Source of the DNA: Paracoccaceae bacterium
GTDB lineage: Bacteria > Pseudomonadota > Alphaproteobacteria > Rhodobacterales > Rhodobacteraceae
Reading direction: 5' to 3'
Assembly: GCA_024304875.1 (NCBI GenBank)
Contig: JAMWZF010000202.1
Coordinates: forward strand, 1-5,884
DNA: 5,884 nucleotides
The translations under genes were made by a program, and so were the position numbers. This document shows, in pieces, positions 1-5,884 of the stretch. Every line of letters begins with the position of its first letter. Within the stretch, counting starts at the first letter, position 1. The notes beneath the pieces are model-generated. The model searched no databases, was not told the origin of the DNA, and saw only the letters and a list, made by a program, of their open reading frames with translations.

Positions 1-1604
1 CGCACGGTCCCGGCCAGCCGGCGCCGGGCGTCGAGGATACCTGGCTTGGCGGCGCCCTGAACCCCGGCGGCTACGGCGGCGCGCCCGCCGCCCCGCCGCA
101 GTCGAACTACGGCGGCTACGGTGGCTACCAGCAGCCCGCCCCCGGCGGCTACCAGCACCCGCAGCACTATGTGCCCAGCACCGGCGGCGGCCCCGTCGGG
201 GCAGAGATGTTCCCCGAGATCCAGGACCCGAACCGCCAGCAGGCGCCCCAGCGCCAGGTGCCCCGGATCGCGCTGGAGGATGCGCTCAAGGGCACCGGGC
301 TGGGCAAGGGCGGCTCGTCCAACCCCCTCGTGGCGGCGGCGGCGAACCTGCTGATCCTGCTCGGACGGCTCCGCTCGGGCGTGGTCGAGATGCAGGTCAT
401 GCCCCTGATCGAGCACGTCGCCCGCGAGATCGACATCTTCGAGCGCAACGCGCTCGAGGCCGGGATCGCGCCGATGGACGTGGCCGACGGCAAGTATGCC
501 CTCTCCGCCACCGCCGACGACATCGTCCAGAACCTGCCGGGCGCCGACAAGGGCGTCTGGCTCCAGTATTCGATGGTCGCCCGCTTCTTCGGAGAGCGAT
601 CCTCGGGGGTGCTGTTCTTCCAGAAGATGGATGCCGCGATGAAGGCCCCGGCCCAGCGCTTCCACCTTCTCGAGCTCATGCTGGTCTGCCTCAACCTCGG
701 CTTCGAGGGGCAGTACCGGACGGCACCGAACGGGTCGGTCGACCTCGCCCGGATCCGGCAGGCGATCTACGAGACCCTGCGCCGCATCACCCCCCGCCCC
801 GACGACGACATCGCCGTGCGCTGGTCGCCCGTCGTCCTCGGCAGCAAGCGCACCTACGGCGGCGTGCCGATCTGGGTCGTGGGCTCGGTCGCGGCGGCGA
901 TGGTCGTCGCGCTCTTTGCCACCCTGTCGACGCTGCTGGCCCGCGAGGGGGCCGAGACACAGGGCGACATCCTGGCCCTGCACAGGGGCGGGCCGGACCT
1001 GATCATCGAACGGACCGCGCCGGTGGGCAGCTCGGCCCCCGCCGGCCCGCGCGAGGAATTCGTGCCGCAGGCGCCGCCGCAGCTCGACCGGATCACCAGT
1101 GCGCTCCAGGACGAGATCGACGCCGGCCGGCTCGAGGTGGAGGCCAAGGGCGAATACATCCTGGTGCGGATGGGCGACGCGCTGAACTTCGGCTCCGGCT
1201 CCGCCGATCTGGAGAACGACATCGCCGACCTCGCCGCCGCCATCGGCCGGGCGCTGAACCCCGAACCGGGGCCGCTGCGCGTGGTGGGCCATACCGACAG
1301 CGTGCCGATGTCCGGCCGCGGTCGCTACAAGACCAACGAAGAGCTGTCGGCCGCGCGGGCCGAGACCGTGGGCGGCATCCTGTCGGAGTATTTCGACGTG
1401 CCTGACCGGATCACGACCGAAGGCCTCGGCCCCGTGGATCCGATCGCCGACAACGCGACCCCGGAGGGCCGCGCCCGCAACCGGCGGGTCGAGGTGATGA
1501 TCCTGCAGGAAGACGTGGGCGCCGCCGCGGTTGCCGCCGCAGAGGCCGAAAACGCCCAGGCCACCCAGGACGCCCTGGACGAAATCGCGGAGGAAGCGGA
1601 ATGA
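1..1604 (+). CDS. tssL: TssL (IcmH/DotU/ImpK), T6SS inner-membrane protein with OmpA-like domain, 5' partial
   Basis: Inner-membrane component of the T6SS membrane complex, partner of TssM. The open frame (first full codon at base 3) runs in from the left edge without a stop and ends at TGA 1602-1604, giving 533 visible residues. GTG 171 is in frame but has no Shine-Dalgarno sequence, and coding-like sequence precedes it, so the true start lies outside the window. Domains by visible residue: Gly/Tyr/Pro/Gln-rich leader 1-75; DotU domain about 107-281, opening with the hallmark NPLVAAAANLLILLGRLR (107-124); one membrane helix about 288-313 (IWVVGSVAAAMVVALFATL); periplasmic OmpA-like domain about 360-500 with GHTDS (429-433), ELSAARA (447-453) and NRRVEV (493-498), which include the Asp and Arg expected to bind diaminopimelate of peptidoglycan; Ala/Glu-rich tail 503-533. 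TssL proteins either have or lack the OmpA domain, and this one has it. The stop overlaps the tssM start by four bases, indicating one operon. Family assignment is very secure. Confidence 0.96.
   Translation, partial: HGPGQPAPGVEDTWLGGALNPGGYGGAPAAPPQSNYGGYGGYQQPAPGGYQHPQHYVPSTGGGPVGAEMFPEIQDPNRQQAPQRQVPRIALEDALKGTGLGKGGSSNPLVAAAANLLILLGRLRSGVVEMQVMPLIEHVAREIDIFERNALEAGIAPMDVADGKYALSATADDIVQNLPGADKGVWLQYSMVARFFGERSSGVLFFQKMDAAMKAPAQRFHLLELMLVCLNLGFEGQYRTAPNGSVDLARIRQAIYETLRRITPRPDDDIAVRWSPVVLGSKRTYGGVPIWVVGSVAAAMVVALFATLSTLLAREGAETQGDILALHRGGPDLIIERTAPVGSSAPAGPREEFVPQAPPQLDRITSALQDEIDAGRLEVEAKGEYILVRMGDALNFGSGSADLENDIADLAAAIGRALNPEPGPLRVVGHTDSVPMSGRGRYKTNEELSAARAETVGGILSEYFDVPDRITTEGLGPVDPIADNATPEGRARNRRVEVMILQEDVGAAAVAAAEAENAQATQDALDEIAEEAE
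66..152 (+). repeat. Gly-Gly-Tyr repeats in the TssL N-terminal leader
   Basis: Four in-frame Gly-Gly-Tyr triplets lie at bases 66-74, 111-119, 120-128 and 144-152, the middle two directly adjacent. They are separated by Ala/Pro/Gln-rich residues. The codons are mostly GGC-GGC-TAC, so the repeat shows at DNA level as well. It is part of the tssL reading frame and precedes the DotU domain. It is probably a disordered cytoplasmic linker; this is inferred from composition only. Confidence 0.7.
1589..1596 (+). promoter_or_regulatory. Ribosome binding site of tssM, inside the end of tssL
   Basis: GGAGGAAG is a near-perfect Shine-Dalgarno sequence. Its GGAGG core ends 7 bases before the ATG at 1601. 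It lies within the last codons of tssL, so tssM translation is probably coupled to tssL through the ATGA overlap. This fixes the tssM start at 1601 rather than the next in-frame Met at residue 23, which falls at the edge of the first membrane segment. Confidence 0.85.
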
Positions 1605-4600
1605 GACTGTTCGGCTTCAACCTGTCCGTCGGCAAGTGGCGCAAGAGCGCCTGGATCCGCATCCCGATGAACATCATCGGCCTGCTGTGCATCTCGGCCG
1701 CGATCTGGTTCGGCTTTGCGATGATCCCGCTGGCGATCTTCCAGTCGGTCTGGCTCCGGCTGACCTGCATCGGGGTGATCTGGGGCATCGTGCTCCTCGT
1801 CACCGCGATCAAGCTGATCCGGCGCCGCCGCGCCGCCAAGGCGCTCGAGGACAGCCTGATGCCCGAGCCCGTGGGCGACGGGGCCGTCATCGCCGAGCGG
1901 ATGCAGGAGGCGATGGAGAAGCTGAAGAAGTCCGGCGGCAAGACCTACCTTTACGACCTGCCCTGGTACATCATCATCGGCCCCCCCGGCGCCGGCAAGA
2001 CGACCGCCCTGACCAATTCGGGCATCGAGTTCCCGGGCAACGAGAAGGAGGCCGTCGCCGGCTTCGGCGGCACCAAGAACTGCGACTGGTGGTTCGCCGA
2101 GGATGCGGTCCTGATCGACACCGCCGGCCGCTACACCACGCAGGACAGCGACAAGGACGCCGACGAGGCGTCCTGGACCGCCTTCCTCGAGAACCTCAAG
2201 GCCGGGCGCCCCAACGCGCCGATCAACGGCGTGATCCTCGCCTTCTCGGCAGAGGACATGATGACCTTCGACGAGGACCAGCTGCGCCACCACGCCGAGA
2301 CGGTCCGCGAGCGCCTGGGCGAGATGCACCAGACGCTCAAGATCGACTTCCCGGTCTACGTCATGTTCACCAAGGCCGACATCATCTCGGGCTTCCGGGA
2401 GTATTTCTCGACCTTCTCGTCGTCGCGCCGGAAACTGGTCTGGGGCGCGACGTTCCAGACCAAGGACCGCAAGGAAGAGACCTGGAAGGAGGTGCCGAAG
2501 GAGTTCGACGCCCTCGTCTCGCGCCTTTCCGACGAGGTCATCGACCGGATGAGCGAGGAGCCGGACGGCGTCAGCCGGATCGCGATCTTCGGCCTGCCGG
2601 GCCAGATGGCCCTGATGCGCGACAACATCACCGAGTTCCTGCGCCGCGTGTTCGAGCCGACCCAGTACAAGACCAACGCGATCCTGCGCGGCTTCTACTT
2701 CACCTCCGGCACCCAGGAAGGCACGCCCATCGACCAGGTGCTGGGCGCGATGAAGCGCAACTCGGCCGGCGCGGGCTTCCAGCCCGACTTCATGTCCGGC
2801 AAGGGCAAGAGCTATTTCCTGCACGACCTGCTGTCGAAGGTGATCTTCGAGGAACAGGACTGGGTCAGCCACGACGCCCGCGCCGTCCGCCGCACCCGCG
2901 TGCTGCGCACCGCCGCCATCGCCCTGATCGCGATGCTGGCCCTCGGCGCGATGGGCGCCTTCGGCTATTCCTTCTGGCGCAACGCCACCCTCGTCGCCCA
3001 GGCCGAGACCGACGCCCGCGCCTATTTCGCCGCCGCACAGGGCGAGCTGAACCGCACGGTGATCGACGACACCAACCCCTCGGCGGTGATGCCCTACCTG
3101 CAGAACATCCGCCTGATGACCGCCGGCTACGGTGACGAGCGCGAGCCGGGCCTGGCCGAGACGCTGGGCCTGTCGCAGTACGAACGGGTCCACCTCGCCG
3201 CGAACCGGGCCTATTCGGACGCGCTGGAGCGGATGCTGCGGCCCCGGATGATCCTGCACATGGAGAACACCCTGCCGCAGCTTGTCCTCGACGGGGACAC
3301 GGCGGGCACGTACCGGGCGCTCAAGGTCTACCTGCTGCTCGGCAACCAGCAGACCGGCGCCGGCGACGACGCCGCGATCATCTCGTACTTCGAGGAGGTC
3401 TGGCGCGACCAGTTCTCGTCCGGCGGCCAGATCGACGAGAGGGACGAGCTGCGCGCCCACCTCGAGGCGATGCTGGAGCTGGACGCCGGCCGCCAGCCGC
3501 TGGTCGGCGTCGACGCGGCCATCGTCCGCGACGCGCAGGAAAGCATCGTCGACCTGCCGCTGGCCGAGCAGGCCTATGCCTCGATCAAGGACCGGGCGAT
3601 CACCTCGGGCGTGCTGGACTGGAACTTCGAACAGCAGCTCGGGGGCCGGGTCGCGGAAGTCTTCGAGACCACCGACGGCAGCCCGCTGACCACCGTGAGC
3701 GTGCCGGGGATGTATACCTTCGAGGGGTACTGGGGCTTCTTCGTGGACGAACTGCTTCAGGCCCGCCAGCGCCTGCAGGAAGACCAGTGGGTACTCGGCG
3801 ATGCCGCCGGCCGGGTCGGCTACGAACAGCAGCTGGCCACGCTCGAGCGCGAGCTGCACCGCCAGTACCAGCAGGATTTCGTCGACGAATGGGAAACCGC
3901 CCTGTCGCGGGTGTCGATGCAGCCGATGTCGGTGGATTCGCCGAACTTCGACCGCCTGGCCTCGCTGTCCTCTCCCACCAACTCGCCGCTCCTGCACCTG
4001 ATCGAGCGGGTCTACCAGGAAACCTACCTGACCCGCTTCTACGACGAGCTGGACGCGCTCGACCCGGCCGCCGTGGCCTCGGCGGGCGGCCTGGGCGAGG
4101 CGATGGGCGGCACGCTGATGGGCCAGCTTGTCGGCCGGTCCACCGGCGTCAGCCGCGTCGCGGCGCAATACCTGCGCGACAACGTCAAGAGCCAGGCCCG
4201 CGCCGGCGGCCTCGAGGAGGACACCCAGCGCCGCCAGGTCGAGCGCATCTCCGAGGAGTTCGAGGACTGGCACGCGCTGGCCCGGGGCGAGCCCGGATCG
4301 CGCCCGATCGACGCGATCCTGCAACAGATCGGCCAGATCCGCGACAACCGCCGGCAGGCCGCCCTCGCGCCGACGCCGATGGACGAGCAGATGCTCCAGC
4401 CCCTGCTGGCCAGCCTCACCGCCAACAACACCGCCTATCCCGACGACGTCGGCCGCCTGCTGAACGAGATCGAGGGCGAATTCCGGGTCGTCGCGGAGCA
4501 GGCCACCCTGGCCGAGCTGAACCGGGCGCTGAACAACGAGGTCACCACTTTCTGCATGGAAGCGGTCGCGCCGAACTATCCCTTCGGGACCGGGCGGCAC

Positions 4601-5200
4601 ATCTCGCCGTCGATCTTCGGGCAGTTCTTCGGACCGAACGGGCGGATGGACCAGTATTACTCGACCTATCTCCAGCCCCATGTGGTGCGCACCTCGGACG
4701 GGCTTCAGCCGGCGCCGAACAGCCCCATCGGCGATCTCATCAACCCCGCGGCCCTGCGCCAGTTCGAGCGGGCCGAGAGGATCCGGCTGGCCTTCTTCGC
4801 CTCCGGCTCGCCCGAGCCCTCGGTCGGCATGTCGGTGCAGCACACCACCTCCTCGCCCGGGGTGGAGCTGGCGATCCTCACGATCAACGGCGCCAGCATA
4901 CAGACCCAGCCCGGCGGCGCTCCGGCCGCGCTGGACTGGCCGGGAGAGGCCTCGGGCGTGCAGATCGAACTGTTCCCCGCCGAAGCCGGCCGCGAGAATT
5001 CCAAGTCCTTCTCGGACGGCCGCTGGGCCATCGTGGACTTCCTCCGCTCGGGGCGGACGACGACCAGCGGCAACCTCGTCGAGGTGACGCACCAGGTCGG
5101 AGGCCGGACGATCACCTACAAGATCGAGTTCGACTCGACGACCGCCCCCTTCTCGATGTCCGAGCTGGCCGATTTCGCCTGCCCGACAAGCCTGGAGTAA
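1601..5200 (+). CDS. tssM: TssM (IcmF/ImpL), T6SS inner-membrane NTPase and trans-periplasmic protein
   Basis: Core membrane-complex protein that binds TssL and reaches across the periplasm. It is complete at 1199 aa, normal for the family. Membrane segments lie at about 24-45 and 52-72, forming a hairpin followed by RRRR 74-77 as a positive-inside signal, and at about 437-457. Residues 73-436 are thus cytoplasmic and 458-1199 periplasmic. The cytoplasmic part is a GTPase-like P-loop domain: Walker A GPPGAGKTT 127-135, the family signature GGTKNCDWWF 156-165, Walker B/G3 VLIDTAGRY 170-178, and G4-like TKAD 257-260. All look intact, so nucleotide binding is likely; several TssM homologues lack a usable Walker A. 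The periplasmic part carries the IcmF C-terminal signature NYPF...FGQFFGPNGRMDQYY (992-1020) and ends in a beta-rich region with DFACP (1191-1195). The only two periplasmic cysteines are C985 and C1194. The gene starts inside the tssL stop (ATGA), and tagF follows after 8 bases. Confidence 0.98.
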   Translation: MRLFGFNLSVGKWRKSAWIRIPMNIIGLLCISAAIWFGFAMIPLAIFQSVWLRLTCIGVIWGIVLLVTAIKLIRRRRAAKALEDSLMPEPVGDGAVIAERMQEAMEKLKKSGGKTYLYDLPWYIIIGPPGAGKTTALTNSGIEFPGNEKEAVAGFGGTKNCDWWFAEDAVLIDTAGRYTTQDSDKDADEASWTAFLENLKAGRPNAPINGVILAFSAEDMMTFDEDQLRHHAETVRERLGEMHQTLKIDFPVYVMFTKADIISGFREYFSTFSSSRRKLVWGATFQTKDRKEETWKEVPKEFDALVSRLSDEVIDRMSEEPDGVSRIAIFGLPGQMALMRDNITEFLRRVFEPTQYKTNAILRGFYFTSGTQEGTPIDQVLGAMKRNSAGAGFQPDFMSGKGKSYFLHDLLSKVIFEEQDWVSHDARAVRRTRVLRTAAIALIAMLALGAMGAFGYSFWRNATLVAQAETDARAYFAAAQGELNRTVIDDTNPSAVMPYLQNIRLMTAGYGDEREPGLAETLGLSQYERVHLAANRAYSDALERMLRPRMILHMENTLPQLVLDGDTAGTYRALKVYLLLGNQQTGAGDDAAIISYFEEVWRDQFSSGGQIDERDELRAHLEAMLELDAGRQPLVGVDAAIVRDAQESIVDLPLAEQAYASIKDRAITSGVLDWNFEQQLGGRVAEVFETTDGSPLTTVSVPGMYTFEGYWGFFVDELLQARQRLQEDQWVLGDAAGRVGYEQQLATLERELHRQYQQDFVDEWETALSRVSMQPMSVDSPNFDRLASLSSPTNSPLLHLIERVYQETYLTRFYDELDALDPAAVASAGGLGEAMGGTLMGQLVGRSTGVSRVAAQYLRDNVKSQARAGGLEEDTQRRQVERISEEFEDWHALARGEPGSRPIDAILQQIGQIRDNRRQAALAPTPMDEQMLQPLLASLTANNTAYPDDVGRLLNEIEGEFRVVAEQATLAELNRALNNEVTTFCMEAVAPNYPFGTGRHISPSIFGQFFGPNGRMDQYYSTYLQPHVVRTSDGLQPAPNSPIGDLINPAALRQFERAERIRLAFFASGSPEPSVGMSVQHTTSSPGVELAILTINGASIQTQPGGAPAALDWPGEASGVQIELFPAEAGRENSKSFSDGRWAIVDFLRSGRTTTSGNLVEVTHQVGGRTITYKIEFDSTTAPFSMSELADFACPTSLE
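5194..5197 (+). promoter_or_regulatory. Probable weak ribosome binding site of tagF
   Basis: GGAG sits in the last codons of tssM, just before its TAA, and lies 11 bases upstream of the ATG at 5209. The spacing is longer than optimal and the match is short. Translation of tagF may therefore depend partly on ribosomes finishing tssM. No better motif lies in the 8-base gap. Confidence 0.45.
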
Positions 5201-5208
5201 CCGAGACG

Positions 5209-5884
5209 ATGGTCAGCCGGATCGAGGTCGGGGTCCTCGGCAAACATCCCGGATACGGCGATTTCGTCCGCCACGGCATCGCGGACGAGACCGCGGATGC
5301 ACTGACCCGGTGGATCGACACCACGCTGACGGACGTGCGCGACCAGCTGAAGGCGGACTGGGCCGACTTCTGGGACAACGGGCAGGAGCTGCGGTTCTGG
5401 CTGGGCCGAAAGGTGCTGGGCCAGACCTGCATCGGCATCTTCCGCCCCTCGCGCGACCGGGTTGGCCGGCGCTATCCGCTGATCCTGATCGCCCAGGGCG
5501 TGGCGGTGCCGCCGCCGGTGATCGACCGCGACCAGCGACCCTGGGACGTCCTGTCCCAGCAGATCCGGCGGATGCAGCCCGGCCAGGGCGCCGCCGCGCT
5601 TCTGCGGGGCATCGACAGCGACGCGCTCTTCGTCGCGCCCGAGCCCGAGGCCGCCCAGGCCGAGGGGCCGGTGATCTGGGCGCACCATCCCGAGGGCGAC
5701 CTCGATGCCCTGCTGGCCTCGGCCGCCCCGGTCGACCACGGACGGGCCGCCACCCAGCGCAGCTACTGGTGGTCCGTGCCCGCGCCGGGCCGGGCGCCGG
5801 TCTGGCTCGCCCATCCCGGCCTGCCCGAGGGCCAGGCCCTCGCCTGGGCGATCGGCGGGGAATACATGGAAGGCCCCGGCCCGG
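5209..5884 (+). CDS. tagF: TagF (ImpM family), post-translational T6SS regulator, 3' partial
   Basis: The frame from ATG 5209 is open to the right edge, giving 225 complete codons and no stop. The family is recognised from the N-terminal GKHPGYGDFVRHG (11-23), matching the TagF/ImpM pattern GKxPxxGDFVR, and from RPSRDRVGRRYPLIL (79-93), matching the conserved PSxDRVGRxFPL block. A Trp-rich segment, SYWWSVP (185-191), follows and is also usual for the family. There is no signal peptide or membrane segment, so the protein is cytoplasmic. In Pseudomonas and Agrobacterium, TagF represses T6SS assembly, acting through or beside Fha and counteracted by the PpkA threonine phosphorylation pathway. 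That role here is by homology. The gene follows tssM after 8 bases, so it is co-transcribed. P. aeruginosa TagF is of similar length to what is visible, so the end may be close. Alternatively, the gene may continue into a PppA phosphatase domain, as in rhizobial/agrobacterial TagF-PppA fusions; the window cannot decide. Confidence 0.93.
   Translation, partial: MVSRIEVGVLGKHPGYGDFVRHGIADETADALTRWIDTTLTDVRDQLKADWADFWDNGQELRFWLGRKVLGQTCIGIFRPSRDRVGRRYPLILIAQGVAVPPPVIDRDQRPWDVLSQQIRRMQPGQGAAALLRGIDSDALFVAPEPEAAQAEGPVIWAHHPEGDLDALLASAAPVDHGRAATQRSYWWSVPAPGRAPVWLAHPGLPEGQALAWAIGGEYMEGPGP

Noticed and set aside
171..173. GTG as the start codon of tssL
   Set aside because: The frame is open upstream to base 3 with coding-like Gly/Tyr/Pro repeats that continue past this codon, and no Shine-Dalgarno sequence precedes it. 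The gene begins outside the window.
167..694. Minus-strand frame of 175 codons opposite tssL
   Set aside because: It is antisense to the well-conserved DotU domain, has no recognisable domain and has Ser/Arg-rich composition. It is a shadow of tssL.
1531..3135. A 534-codon + strand frame overlapping the end of tssL and the first half of tssM
   Set aside because: The translation is dominated by Arg, Pro, Gly and Asp, as expected of an out-of-frame reading of GC-rich coding DNA. It has no ribosome binding site of note and is fully covered by two recognisable genes.
1325..5092. A 1255-codon open frame on the minus strand, longer than tssM itself
   Set aside because: Its codons lie exactly opposite those of tssM, so it is interrupted only where tssM uses TTA, CTA or TCA, codons avoided in GC-rich genes. 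Its product is a Gly/Arg/Val/Leu-biased sequence with no domain I recognise, while the sense strand encodes an unmistakable TssM.
5201..5208. A promoter or terminator between tssM and tagF
   Set aside because: The gap is only 8 bases and contains no hairpin or promoter-like element, so the genes read as one transcript.
5116..5814. Minus-strand frame of 232 codons opposite tagF
   Set aside because: The + strand encodes conserved TagF motifs across the same stretch. The antisense product is Gly/Arg/Pro-rich and unrecognisable, so it is a compositional shadow.

Overview
The window is an internal piece of a type VI secretion system (T6SS) gene cluster. All genes lie on the + strand and are packed end to end: a 5'-truncated tssL (icmH/dotU type, with an OmpA-like domain), a complete tssM (icmF, 1199 aa), and a 3'-truncated tagF (impM). 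No RNA gene, mobile element, CRISPR array, promoter or terminator is visible. There is no non-coding stretch longer than 8 bases. This is a known system; I found no undescribed system in it.

The DNA is strongly GC-rich, with G or C at nearly all third codon positions. That points to a high-GC proteobacterium. A Rhodobacteraceae-like or other alphaproteobacterium is my best guess, but it rests on composition and general style, not on a marker gene. The order tssL-tssM-tagF matches impK-impL-impM of Rhizobium/Agrobacterium and the dotU1-icmF1-tagF1 order of the Pseudomonas aeruginosa H1 locus. It therefore does not settle the taxon.

Layout: bases 1-1604 hold tssL without its N-terminus. It starts in a Gly/Tyr/Pro/Gln-rich leader, followed by the cytoplasmic DotU domain, one membrane segment, an OmpA-type peptidoglycan-binding domain and an Ala/Glu-rich tail. 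Bases 1601-5200 hold tssM, which overlaps the tssL stop by ATGA and has a strong ribosome binding site inside tssL. Bases 5209 to the right edge hold tagF, 8 bases after the tssM stop and still open at residue 225.

How they work together: TssL and TssM form the inner-membrane core of the T6SS membrane complex. TssM spans the periplasm and carries a cytoplasmic P-loop NTPase domain. TssL docks to the baseplate, and its OmpA-like domain probably anchors the complex to the cell wall. TagF proteins restrain T6SS assembly post-translationally, usually beside the PpkA/PppA kinase-phosphatase pair and Fha. I therefore expect pppA and ppkA (or a tagF-pppA fusion) to the right and tssK to the left.
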